From: Planctomycetaceae bacterium
Lineage (GTDB): Bacteria > Planctomycetota > Planctomycetia > Planctomycetales > Planctomycetaceae
Direction: 5' to 3'
NCBI GenBank assembly: GCA_002722955.1
Contig: PBMZ01000036.1
Span: 1 to 37,395, forward strand
DNA length: 37,395 bases
The position numbers and the translations under genes are program-made. Shown here piece by piece: positions 27,852 through 36,585 of this stretch. Numbering within the stretch: position 1 is the first letter of the stretch; every line of letters starts with the position of its first letter. The notes under the pieces were generated by a model that saw nothing but the letters and a program-made list of their open reading frames with translations, made no database searches and was not told the origin of the DNA.

Positions 27852-27916
27852 GTTTAACCCGCACCCGGAGGCGAGGAGCATGTCCAAGAATCCTCGCCTC
27901 CGGCAACGGGTTAAAT
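27852..27916. repeat. Long palindrome between the DUF1549 gene and its DUF1501 partner
   Basis: The left arm (27852-27877) starts GTTTAACCCG and ends CCGGAGGCGAGGA. The right arm (27891-27916) is its near-complement, ending CGGGTTAAAT. About 22 of 26 positions pair around a 13-base loop. The core CGTTTAAyCCGnnnCCGnAG is shared with the palindrome at 7826. It sits inside a likely operon, so it may tune the downstream gene or stabilise the upstream transcript. Confidence 0.75.
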
Positions 27917-27956
27917 GAAGAGTAGTGACGTGATAATACGAAATTAAAGAACAACG

Positions 27957-29333
27957 ATGCTTACACGAAGACAAATCCTGCAATCGACTTCCTCCGGCTT
28001 TGGTTACCTGGCTTTTGCTGGCATTAGTGCAGCTCAAGCGGCAAACGAAGCGGCGCGGAATGATCCGCTCGCGGCGAAGACACCGCATTTTGAAGCTCGA
28101 GCCAAGCGAGTGATCTTTCTGTGCATGCAAGGTGGCCCGTCGCACGTTGACTCGTTCGACTACAAGCCTGCTCTGACCAAAGATCATGGCAAGCCCGGGA
28201 AATATGGTGGCTCGCTACTCAAATCACCGTGGCAATTCCGACAGCGCGGCAAGAGTGGTCTGTGGATCTCTGACTTGTTCCCCAACGTTGCCGAACAAGC
28301 GGACCAGCTGACACTGATCCGGTCAATGCAGTGCGATCAACCACTTCACCCAGGTGCCATGACGCAATTGCATACAGGAACGGCCCAGTTTCTTCGTCCG
28401 TCGCTGGGTGCGTGGTCGCTTTATGGATTGGGCACCGAGAACGATAGCCTGCCCGGATTCATCGCGCTGAAGCCATCGTCCAGTGGCTCTCGAAACTTTG
28501 GCAGCGCGTTCTTGCCCGCGATTTACAGCGGGACAAAAGTCGGTCGCAGCAGCCGGGTGCCTCAACGAGCCGCTCGCGGAGGAACTTCAGAGAGTGTCGC
28601 CGACATCAAGAATCCCGCGTTGTCGAAACAACAACAACGCACTCAATTGGATCTGATTCAAGCACTCAATCGCGAGAAGCTCCGTCGAGACAAAGTGCAA
28701 CCTGGCGTTGACGGGATCATCGAATCGTACGAACTCGCATTTCGCATGCAAGATGCAATGCCCGCATTGATGGACACCTCAAAAGAAACTCAGGCGACCT
28801 TATCAATGTACGGCGCCGACGGTGGTCCGACCGAAGACTTCGGCATGCAATGTTTACGAGCTCGGCGATTTGTCGAGGCCGGTGTCAGGTTCGTCGAGCT
28901 GGGACTCACGGGGTGGGACAGTCACTCGAACCTATCCGAGGAACATAAAACTCGCGCCGAGATGTGCGATAAGCCCATAGCCGGTTTGCTTCATGATCTG
29001 AAGCAGCGCGACCTCTTGAAAGACACGCTTGTGATCTGGTGCGGCGAGTTTGGACGCACGCCCGCCGCTCAAAGCGGTGATGGCCGCAACCACAACAATA
29101 AGGGCTATACCTCATGGATGGCCGGCGGAGGCGTGAAGGGCGGATTTAGTTACGGTATGACCGATGAGCACGGTTTCGAAGCAGTCGAAGACAAATGCCA
29201 TATCCACGACTTCCACGCCACGATCCTGCACTTGTTGGGACTCGACCATGAACGGTTGACCTATCGATACGCGGGCCGAGACTTCCGGCTGACCGATGTG
29301 CATGGGAAGGTCGCCGAGGATATTTTGGTTTAG
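27957..29333 (+). CDS. Tat-exported DUF1501 protein
   Basis: This 458-residue protein has an N-terminal twin-arginine-type signal (TRRQILQSTSSGFGYLAFAG, then an Ala-rich cleavage region). DUF1501 hallmarks are VIFLCMQGGPSHVDSFDYKP near residue 50-70, MTQLHTGTAQFLRPSLGAW, and VIWCGEFGRTPAAQ followed by GRNHNNKGYTSWMAGGG. I recall DUF1501 as belonging to the alkaline phosphatase/sulfatase-like fold; the Asp, Glu and His residues in those blocks could bind metal. Folding before export via Tat would suit a metal cofactor. It follows the DUF1549/DUF1553 gene by 127 bases and ends with TAG. The enzymatic reaction is not known. Confidence 0.93.
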   Translation: MLTRRQILQSTSSGFGYLAFAGISAAQAANEAARNDPLAAKTPHFEARAKRVIFLCMQGGPSHVDSFDYKPALTKDHGKPGKYGGSLLKSPWQFRQRGKSGLWISDLFPNVAEQADQLTLIRSMQCDQPLHPGAMTQLHTGTAQFLRPSLGAWSLYGLGTENDSLPGFIALKPSSSGSRNFGSAFLPAIYSGTKVGRSSRVPQRAARGGTSESVADIKNPALSKQQQRTQLDLIQALNREKLRRDKVQPGVDGIIESYELAFRMQDAMPALMDTSKETQATLSMYGADGGPTEDFGMQCLRARRFVEAGVRFVELGLTGWDSHSNLSEEHKTRAEMCDKPIAGLLHDLKQRDLLKDTLVIWCGEFGRTPAAQSGDGRNHNNKGYTSWMAGGGVKGGFSYGMTDEHGFEAVEDKCHIHDFHATILHLLGLDHERLTYRYAGRDFRLTDVHGKVAEDILV

Positions 29334-29360
29334 GTTGTGCGTTTGCCGCAATTGGTTGGT

Positions 29361-29443
29361 AGAGATTAGTTGTCAATTAGTTGTCATTAGGCATTTGTTA
29401 TTTGTTGAAATGGCGAATGACAAATGATTAATAACTAATCTCT
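29361..29443. terminator. AT-rich imperfect hairpin between convergent genes
   Basis: The region runs from AGAGATTAGTT to AACTAATCTCT, with an inner CATTTGT/ACAAATG pair and repeated TTAGTTGTCA units. It lies between the ends of the DUF1501 gene (+) and the sulfatase gene (-). The position and symmetry fit a bidirectional terminator, although the arms are imperfect and it may be a palindromic repeat instead. Confidence 0.55.
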
Positions 29444-29472
29444 TCTTGCTCAAGCGACGGTGTTAACAGCAC

Positions 29473-30885
29473 TCATCGCTTGATTCGCCAATCAGCCCAC
29501 GGCACAAATCCTTTCTTACCGGCTGAGTAAACCGGTACGGCGTCCTTGGGTTGCAAGCCTCGATAGGTGCGCAGCTTTGTGAACAATTCTTCAACGACCT
29601 GTGGATGTTGATCTGCGAGATTCTCGCGTTCCAATAAGTCATCAGGCATGCGATACAAGTGGACTTTGTGCTTCGCCGAGAGTTGGCTTTGGCGGATGTC
29701 GGGTCCTATAACAACCAGTTTCCACTTTTCTGTTTTGACGGCGATGGTTTCGTTGTCGGCACCGGCTTGGCCGTGATAGGAAAACCAGTCTCGCTCTGGG
29801 AAGTCCTTTTGAGTGCCTGCGATTACGCTGCTGACGTCTGTTCCGTCTAAGGGGCGAACTTTAACCTCACCAGCCTTGGGATCGATGCCGGCGCTGGCTA
29901 ACACGGTCGGCAGCACATCGATGTAACCCATCGTGTTTTCGACTTTGCGGCCGCCCTTCCATTTCGCTGGCCAACGGACGCAGGCGACGACTCGCACTCC
30001 GCCTTCGAAAGTGCTGAGCTTAGCCCCGTGCAGTGGTTTGTTGTTGGCCTCGAATCGTTTGACTCCGCCGTTATCGCTGAGAAACCAAACCTGTGTGTTG
30101 TCGGCCTCGCCGGTGTCGTCGATGGCTTGCAGGATGCGTCCGACAGCTTGATCCATGCTCCAGATCATGGCCTTCAGTTTGTGTTCGTTCATTGCTTTCT
30201 TGCCCTTAGCGTATCGTGCGATGTCCTCCGGCTTAGCCTGGAAAGGAGAATGCGGCGCGTTGAATGGCACATAACAGAAGTAAGGCGCTGCGCCCGTGGC
30301 CGCTTTCTTGATAAAGCTGGTTGTGGCATCGGCGATCAAGTCGGTCGCGTAACCTTGTTTGGGTGACGGTTCGTAATCGACGTGCCAATCTCGTTCGCCT
30401 TCACGCTCCAAAGTGAAGTAGTCGATGGCACCGTTGTAGTGTCCCTCGAAATGCGTAAACCCTCGAGACAGCGGATGCCACTGAACGTGATGATGGCCGA
30501 GGTGCCACTTGCCGAAGACGCCGCGGTGTTGGTAGCCCGCTTTGCCTAAAGCTTCGGCAATAGTTCTTTCCTCGACCGCCAATCCAAAGTTGCGTTGAGG
30601 CGGAATCACCGCTCGTGCCAACCCGAAGCGGATGGGAGACCGTCCCGTCATCAGTCCCGCGCGAGTTGGTGAGCACATCGGCGCCACATAGAAGCGATCT
30701 AACTCGACTCCTTCACGGGCCAAGCGATCGATGTTGGGTGTCTCGGCCCATTTAGCGTGATAGCCAACCGCGCCCCATCCCAAATCGTCCGCAAGCATGA
30801 TAACCACGTTGGGCTTTTCGGCATGTGTGGTATTGCCGGCAAACAACGCAATGGTTGAGATTAGTATTGAGAGCCCAAGACGCAT
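29473..30885 (-). CDS. Secreted sulfatase (arylsulfatase A type)
   Basis: This 470-residue protein has a signal peptide (MRLGLSILISTIALFAGNTT, then HA). The sulfatase signature CSPTRAGLMTGR starts at Cys71, the residue converted to formylglycine in this family. Metal and active-site blocks follow the family order: LADDLGWG (Asp33, Asp34), FGKWHLGHH, and WFLSDNGGVKRFEANN followed by GAKLSTFEGGVRV. It hydrolyses a sulfate ester. The substrate is unknown, but a sulfated polysaccharide is likely in a planctomycete and next to glycosidase-like genes. The maturation enzyme is not in the window. It is 29 nt downstream of the propeller gene at 30915-32309, so the two should share a transcript. Confidence 0.95.
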   Translation of the reverse strand: MRLGLSILISTIALFAGNTTHAEKPNVVIMLADDLGWGAVGYHAKWAETPNIDRLAREGVELDRFYVAPMCSPTRAGLMTGRSPIRFGLARAVIPPQRNFGLAVEERTIAEALGKAGYQHRGVFGKWHLGHHHVQWHPLSRGFTHFEGHYNGAIDYFTLEREGERDWHVDYEPSPKQGYATDLIADATTSFIKKAATGAAPYFCYVPFNAPHSPFQAKPEDIARYAKGKKAMNEHKLKAMIWSMDQAVGRILQAIDDTGEADNTQVWFLSDNGGVKRFEANNKPLHGAKLSTFEGGVRVVACVRWPAKWKGGRKVENTMGYIDVLPTVLASAGIDPKAGEVKVRPLDGTDVSSVIAGTQKDFPERDWFSYHGQAGADNETIAVKTEKWKLVVIGPDIRQSQLSAKHKVHLYRMPDDLLERENLADQHPQVVEELFTKLRTYRGLQPKDAVPVYSAGKKGFVPWADWRIKR

Positions 30886-30914
30886 AAGTTCTTCCCATGG
30901 ACGAATCGAATTGG

Positions 30915-32309
30915 CTACTGAAATCGCATTGAGTAGAGATCAGCGTTTGACAGTTCAAAGCGAAGTTGCACTGTTCCATTGGAGAGTTTCGGGGCTTGTT
31001 GCCAGTCGACAACCGCATCGACGGCGTCGCCTGTGATCGGTTTTGATTGACCGATTTGTTGTCCTTTGGCGTCATACAACTTGACGGTTAACTGCCCTCC
31101 ATTGTTGACGACGTAGTTCAATCGAAGCTGCTGACCTTTGTACTTCAATGGCTTCGTCAAGACGGAGCCGCCGTTTGTACCGCTCCGAAGCGCGACGAAA
31201 CCGTCCACTCGATAGGTGAATCGACGAATGCGACCAGGCGTTCGCTCATAATAGTTCTCGGTCGCGTAAACAGCGATTTCCTTCGACTTGCCAGGCAATT
31301 GGAACATTCCCCAAGTCATGTAATTGCTGCGATTGTGATTCCGATCCTTCGGCGCTGTTCGGGGCACTACGGCGTCTTTGTATCGCTTAAAGTGAACTCC
31401 GTCGCGGCTCGCCATGAAGATGGGTTCGACTTGCTGGCTCTTAGATTCATAGCGTGTCGGGAAACCGAGAAAAAGATGTGGCGCGCGAAAATACTTCTGA
31501 ATAGCGTTCGTATAGAGGTGCTCGTCAGGCGTGCCTTTCGGGTAGGTTAAGTCGGCTTCGCTTTCCCACTTAATGAAGTCCTTCGACGTTGCCGTCCGAA
31601 TGGCTCGAAATCCGCCCGGCTTCCAAACTTTTTGGGAAGTCGTGCCTTTGGTGAAGAAACGCCAGTAAGCCCGATATTCTCGACGATCGGTATCCCAAAA
31701 TGCCAAGTTCTGCGAGTCGAATGCGCCATGAGTGATTACGGGCTTATCGCGGATGACCTTCCAATGAATGCAATCCGGAGATTGAAAGGCGATCAATCCA
31801 CCTCGGCCGCCGCCGAAGGCCTTAAAGCGTGCTTCTTTGGAAGTTGCCGGATTGTCATCGCGAAACGCGGTGAAGTTATGCGTCCCGATTTCCATCCAGA
31901 CGATGTTGTTGTCCTTCGAGCCTTCCCATTCGAACAAGCCCAGTTTTGGCTTCACCCAAGTGCGTCCGTCTTTGCTCTCGGCGTAACAAGTGATCTCTTT
32001 ATGTTCGGCCTTCTTTTGCTCATCGTGTTGCCAGCCGCGATAGATCATTCGATAAAGATCGCCATCCCGAAAAAACGTGTAGTAGCCGCTGGTGTTGCCT
32101 TCCCAGGACTCGCCGGTCTCGAAAACAACTTCTTCCGGTTTCGGACGCACCAGATGCTGGACGACGTCTCCTTCGGTCTTGGAAATCAAGTGATCGTCGA
32201 CAAACAACTCCAACCGACTGCCAACATCAACTGGTTGATCAGCAAGCGTTAATGAAGCATTACCAACAAACACAACAGCAATAAACAAACAATGGCGAGC
32301 CGGCAACAT
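30915..32309 (-). CDS. Secreted glycoside-hydrolase-like beta-propeller protein (GH32/GH43-like)
   Basis: The product is 464 residues with signal peptide MLPARHCLFIAVVFVGNASL and an AAGGGA ribosome site. The first ~350 residues have the five-bladed propeller look of the GH32/GH43/GH117 group: FVDDHLI near residue 35, FFRDGDLYRMIYRG, CYAESKDGRTWVKPKLGLFEW, and IFMASRDGVHFKRYKD. The C-terminal ~100 residues are a beta-sandwich (TVKLYDAKGQQIG). Similar planctomycete proteins are often labelled glycosyl hydrolase family 32. I cannot name a catalytic pair with confidence, so activity is unproven. It is upstream of the sulfatase on the same strand, suggesting they process the same glycan. Confidence 0.8.
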   Translation of the reverse strand: MLPARHCLFIAVVFVGNASLTLADQPVDVGSRLELFVDDHLISKTEGDVVQHLVRPKPEEVVFETGESWEGNTSGYYTFFRDGDLYRMIYRGWQHDEQKKAEHKEITCYAESKDGRTWVKPKLGLFEWEGSKDNNIVWMEIGTHNFTAFRDDNPATSKEARFKAFGGGRGGLIAFQSPDCIHWKVIRDKPVITHGAFDSQNLAFWDTDRREYRAYWRFFTKGTTSQKVWKPGGFRAIRTATSKDFIKWESEADLTYPKGTPDEHLYTNAIQKYFRAPHLFLGFPTRYESKSQQVEPIFMASRDGVHFKRYKDAVVPRTAPKDRNHNRSNYMTWGMFQLPGKSKEIAVYATENYYERTPGRIRRFTYRVDGFVALRSGTNGGSVLTKPLKYKGQQLRLNYVVNNGGQLTVKLYDAKGQQIGQSKPITGDAVDAVVDWQQAPKLSNGTVQLRFELSNADLYSMRFQ

Positions 32310-32545
32310 GAATGGGTCCCTTGATAAGAATCAAAGCGAACAAGTCATCTCTTTCACGCGGTTAGTTTGCAGTTCGTATCGCCAAGTGGCAAGTGACTGT
32401 GGCATTCTGCCGTGCTTTTCGCGGTCGATTTAGAAGAGCATTGAGTGGTGGTCTCACAGTGCTGACTTGTCGCCTAGACCTCGATCGGAAAGAATGACGG
32501 CTCGTTGATCGGGTTAGCAACGCGTGACGCACTGGAATCACAACA
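32310..32545. promoter_or_regulatory. Divergent intergenic region between the two propeller genes
   Basis: This 236-base gap between a minus-strand and a plus-strand secreted-protein gene should carry both promoters. A shared regulator would fit a glycan-use locus. I see no clear palindrome or promoter box and no small gene. Confidence 0.4.
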
Positions 32546-33766
32546 ATGAAGACAAGTCTGCTATTCGCTTTGGCAATACTGTTTCTCAGCAACACTCTTG
32601 TTGCCTCCGATAAAAACGACGTCATTCAGATTAGAAATCCAAAGCGTCTTCCGAAAACGATACCGTGTTCCCGCATCCAGCTTGGCAATAAGGGCGACTA
32701 TAAGCCGTGTATCGCCAAGTTGCCGAACGGCGAGTTGTTGATCGTGGCCTTCGATGCGTCGCATGTGAAAATCCGTGGCAACAAGTTTCGTGAAGATATG
32801 TTGTTGTGGCGTTCGAAGGACGGCGGCCTGACTTGGTCGGACCGAACGGTGATTCCGTTGCTGGGCCGTGAGCCATATTTCACCGTGTTGAAGAATGGGA
32901 CTTTGCTTATCACCGTTCACTTCTTGGAACAAGACATCCGCAACAAGGATGGTTACGTCTACAGCTTAATTCATCGTTCGACAGATGGTGGACGAACTTG
33001 GGAATCAACGCCGATCAAGAGCGAAGAGCTTCCCAAGCCAGCCGCGAAGAAGTGGACTTACACCAGTCGTAATGTGCTGGAGTTGAACGACGGTACGCTA
33101 GTGCTGGGAGTCTCGATTCCACGCGGTGACGATTATCTATGGCGTAGCAAAGACGGCGGCAAGACTTGGGACCGAACCCAGGAGACCACTTTTGCCAAGG
33201 TCAACGAATCAGAACTTTGGTGGCCGTTCATGGGCGAAACCGTCTTCTGGCAGACTCGCAGAGGCGACCTGTTGGGACTTTTCCGAGTCGACCAAAAACT
33301 GTTTCCGGCCATCAAAGGTACGACGATTCCGCAAGAAACAGTCGACTCGTACGAGAGGCTGCTGCAATTTCGCTCAACCGACGGCGGCAAGAATTGGAAG
33401 CCGGAAGAGTTCGGCAGTTACTACGGCGAGATGTATCCGGCTTTCTTGAGACTCAAGAATGACCGCGTTTTGTATACATTCACGCTTCGCACCGCAGTCG
33501 TCCCCAATGTCAAACCGCTCGGCCTTCGCTGCCTACTTGGACGTGAAGCCGATCGTGGATTCCAGTTCGACTTCAACCATGACCGCATCATGATCAGCAC
33601 GAAAACACCACTAGATTCTTACAGCGGCGGTGGCTTCGGTCCCACCGTTCAATTGGACGACGGGACTTTCCTTACCGCCCATTCCTACGCTGGACCAGAA
33701 CATTATCCCACTGACTTACGAATCGAAGTCGTTCGTTGGAAGGTGCCGCTGGACAAGCTGAAGTAA
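32546..33766 (+). CDS. Secreted sialidase-fold protein with Asp-box repeats
   Basis: This 406-residue protein has a signal peptide (MKTSLLFALAILFLSNTLVA). Four Asp-box (SxDxGxTW) units mark a six-bladed sialidase-like propeller: RSKDGGLTWSD, RSTDGGRTWES, RSKDGGKTWDR and the weaker RSTDGGKNWKP. An early PCIAKLPNGELLIVAFD segment is typical of planctomycete exo-alpha-sialidase/BNR proteins. Candidate active-site Arg and Glu residues cannot be assigned, so the call stops at the fold. The gene is read with the DUF1549 gene that follows 86 bases later and diverges from the sulfatase/glycosidase pair. A glycan substrate is inferred. Confidence 0.85.
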   Translation: MKTSLLFALAILFLSNTLVASDKNDVIQIRNPKRLPKTIPCSRIQLGNKGDYKPCIAKLPNGELLIVAFDASHVKIRGNKFREDMLLWRSKDGGLTWSDRTVIPLLGREPYFTVLKNGTLLITVHFLEQDIRNKDGYVYSLIHRSTDGGRTWESTPIKSEELPKPAAKKWTYTSRNVLELNDGTLVLGVSIPRGDDYLWRSKDGGKTWDRTQETTFAKVNESELWWPFMGETVFWQTRRGDLLGLFRVDQKLFPAIKGTTIPQETVDSYERLLQFRSTDGGKNWKPEEFGSYYGEMYPAFLRLKNDRVLYTFTLRTAVVPNVKPLGLRCLLGREADRGFQFDFNHDRIMISTKTPLDSYSGGGFGPTVQLDDGTFLTAHSYAGPEHYPTDLRIEVVRWKVPLDKLK

Positions 33767-33852
33767 TTGTTTTTTACGTTGACTCGTGCGACTGGCAAGA
33801 AAGACGTTGATATGAACTGAGTGCCTCGGGAAGATTAGGCTTAGGTTTCTTT

Positions 33853-36585
33853 ATGTCGACTCAAATAACACCAACACAGATCGGACGCCGCGGTGGAATT
33901 CGCCAGAATTCCCGACCGCTTGTGCTTAGTGTCATCTGCTGCGTATGTGCTTCGTCAGCGCACGCCGATATTCGTTACGCTCGCGACGTTGCTCCGATTC
34001 TGTCACGACATTGTTTTGAATGTCACGGGCCGGACGCCGTTCAGCGACAAGCCGGATTGCGGCTCGATCTTCGCGAGTCAGCGACGCAGAAACTGGAATC
34101 AGGCCATGCAGCCGTCGCCCCAGGCAATCTCAAGAAGAGCGAGTTGTTAAGGCGTGTATTGCTGATGGACGGCGATCGCATGCCGCCACCGGACGCAGGC
34201 AAAGGGTTGTCCGCCAAAGAGATTACGATCCTGAGAGAGTGGATTCGCAATGGTGCTCGGTGGGAGTCACACTGGGCCTTTCAACGTCCGACGCGGGCTC
34301 CTTTACCAACCGTTCAAAATGAAAGGTGGGTTCACAATCCTGTTGATCGATTCGTGCTGGCGCGGCTCGAAGCCGAGGGCCTCAAGCCAGCATCCGCAGC
34401 CGAACGTCGAGTTTTGATTCGTCGTGCCAGTTTTGACTTGCTTGGAATCCCGCCGAAGCCTGAAGAGGTGGCGACCTTCGTCGCGGATGAGCGACCTGAC
34501 GCTTGGGAGCGGTTGATCGATTCGATGTTGGCGTCGCCGCTTTATGGTCAACGTTGGGGAAGACATTGGCTCGACGTCGCACGCTACGGCGATTCCAACG
34601 GCGGCGATGAGAACCACGCGCATCCTCTCGCGTTTCGGTATCGCGATTATGTGATCGATGCGTTCAATGAAGATCTACCGTTTCGTACGTTTGTGATCGA
34701 GCAGCTTGCTGGCGATTTACTCGATCGGACTTTGCCACGGCGAGACCCCGCAGTCACCGCGACTGGATTCCTCGCCATCGGCATGAAAATCCTGGCCGAA
34801 AAGGACAAGGTGAAAATGCGGGCCGATCTGGTGGACGAGCAAATCGACACGATCGGAAAATCGTTGCTGGGTCTAACGCTTGCTTGCGCGCGTTGTCACG
34901 ATCATAAATTCGATCCGATTCCGACAACGGATTACTACTCGCTGGCGGGCATCTTGCACAGCACGAAGTTGGGTTATGACTCCATCCGATACGGCGAGTA
35001 CAAGAAGGCGAAGGCCGCATATGACCAAAGCATCGTGAAGATAAAGGCCGATCGAACGGCGCTGGAAAAGTCATTTACCGGATCGCCAAACGGACTGATC
35101 GATCGACAGGCTGAGTCGTTCGATCGCGGCAATGTCTCGAAGATCACGGATGGTTACGGCAAGGGCATCGGGATCATTTCCGATCCGGGAGCTCAACAGA
35201 ACTTCGCTGAATTTGAGGTCGAGATCGCTCAAAAGAGGCGGTACCTAATCCAAGTACGATATGCCGCCAAGGCTTCAAGGTCCGGACGCATTCTGATCAA
35301 CGGCCGAGTCGCGCGCGAAAAGGCGATCAGCGAAGTCACCGGCGGTTGGTATCCCAAAGATCAGAAGTGGTTTTTCGAAGGCACTCATGAGTTCGCAGCA
35401 GGAGAGAACGTGTTGCGAATCGAGTCCTCGCCGCTGATGTCGCACATCGACCGGTTTCGGCTGATTCCCGTCAAGAAAGGGACGGACGTCGCCAAGACAC
35501 TCGCACGCATTGATGAAATCGACGCGCGACTAGCGACTCTTGCCAAGGATGAACCGAAAGAAACTCGAATCATGGCCGCCATCGACGGCGACGCTCACGA
35601 CGTCAAAGTTCACAAGCGAGGCAGCCATTTGCAACTCGGAGCGGAAGTGCGACGTGGTTCCTTTGCGGGGCAATGGATTCCGTCATCGGATGGCTCGCCC
35701 AATGCCGCTACAAAACTAAACGTCGCTGACAAGAGTGGACGATTGAAACTTGCGCAGTGGATGACGGACGCGGATCAAGGAGTCGGCGGTCAAACCGCAC
35801 GAGTGATCGCCAACCGAGTCTGGCATTGGCACTTTGGCCGAGGACTGGTCATGACGCCGGACAACTTTGGTATGCAAGGAACGCGGCCAACGCATCCCAA
35901 ACTACTCGACTGGCTGGCACGCGAGTTGATCGACAACGACTGGTCGCTCAAATCGCTACATCGTCGCATTCTGTTATCAGCAACGTGGCAACAAACCACA
36001 CATCGAGACGCTGGCCACTTATACGCGGGTATGCCTCGCCAACGCCTCGATGCGGAATCCATTCGCGACAGTTTGCTACTTCATGCAGATCGATTGGATG
36101 TTTCATTAACTGGCGTTCCGCTACCAGTGAAATCACAAGACCCGGCGCCCGAGGACTTACATCGCAACGACCAATATTACCGCAACTCGCGTCGCCGTTC
36201 GGTTTATCTGCCAGTCATCCGATCACACACGTATCGATTTCTAACGATCTTCGACTTTCCCAACGCGTCAACACCCGTCGGCCGACGCGATTCCACGACC
36301 GTGCCGACGCAAGCACTGTTGTTAATGAACGATCCGTTCGTGCTAGAACAGGCTGAAGCACTCGCGCGACGAATGATGGCGATTGATCATCTGAAGATCG
36401 ACGACGATCACCGCATCGACGCTCTCTACAAGACGTTATTCAGTCGCTCTCCAACTGCTGGCGAGTTGAAGTTTGCAACAGAGTTTCTCAGCGAGTTCTT
36501 GCAAACAACCGACCAAGAAGTCGACTCATGGACGGCTTTATGTCACGCACTGTTTTCTTCGAGTGAGTTTGTTTATGTCGAATAA
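33853..36585 (+). CDS. Secreted cytochrome-c-like (PSCyt1) / DUF1549 / CBM-like / DUF1553 protein
   Basis: The product is 910 residues; a hydrophobic signal (RPLVLSVICCVCASSAHA) lies behind a 20-residue polar leader. The start ATG 33853 has no clear ribosome site, but no later Met is available. The heme-c-like site is HCFECHGP (Cys54, Cys57, His58). DUF1549 follows (QRWGRHWLDVARYGDSN) and includes ACARCHDHKFDPI. Between DUF1549 and DUF1553, about residues 425-545, is a beta-sandwich resembling CBM6/CBM35 (FAEFEVEIAQKRRYLIQVRY, then GENVLRIES). DUF1553 carries NRVWHWHFGRGLVMTPDNFG and LLMNDPFVLEQAE. Its stop overlaps the start of the DUF1501 gene by 11 bases. Confidence 0.92.
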   Translation: MSTQITPTQIGRRGGIRQNSRPLVLSVICCVCASSAHADIRYARDVAPILSRHCFECHGPDAVQRQAGLRLDLRESATQKLESGHAAVAPGNLKKSELLRRVLLMDGDRMPPPDAGKGLSAKEITILREWIRNGARWESHWAFQRPTRAPLPTVQNERWVHNPVDRFVLARLEAEGLKPASAAERRVLIRRASFDLLGIPPKPEEVATFVADERPDAWERLIDSMLASPLYGQRWGRHWLDVARYGDSNGGDENHAHPLAFRYRDYVIDAFNEDLPFRTFVIEQLAGDLLDRTLPRRDPAVTATGFLAIGMKILAEKDKVKMRADLVDEQIDTIGKSLLGLTLACARCHDHKFDPIPTTDYYSLAGILHSTKLGYDSIRYGEYKKAKAAYDQSIVKIKADRTALEKSFTGSPNGLIDRQAESFDRGNVSKITDGYGKGIGIISDPGAQQNFAEFEVEIAQKRRYLIQVRYAAKASRSGRILINGRVAREKAISEVTGGWYPKDQKWFFEGTHEFAAGENVLRIESSPLMSHIDRFRLIPVKKGTDVAKTLARIDEIDARLATLAKDEPKETRIMAAIDGDAHDVKVHKRGSHLQLGAEVRRGSFAGQWIPSSDGSPNAATKLNVADKSGRLKLAQWMTDADQGVGGQTARVIANRVWHWHFGRGLVMTPDNFGMQGTRPTHPKLLDWLARELIDNDWSLKSLHRRILLSATWQQTTHRDAGHLYAGMPRQRLDAESIRDSLLLHADRLDVSLTGVPLPVKSQDPAPEDLHRNDQYYRNSRRRSVYLPVIRSHTYRFLTIFDFPNASTPVGRRDSTTVPTQALLLMNDPFVLEQAEALARRMMAIDHLKIDDDHRIDALYKTLFSRSPTAGELKFATEFLSEFLQTTDQEVDSWTALCHALFSSSEFVYVE

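Noticed and set aside
35757..36356. 199-residue plus-strand open frame
   Set aside because: It is an alternate frame within the DUF1549/DUF1553 gene, whose own frame carries the conserved motifs.
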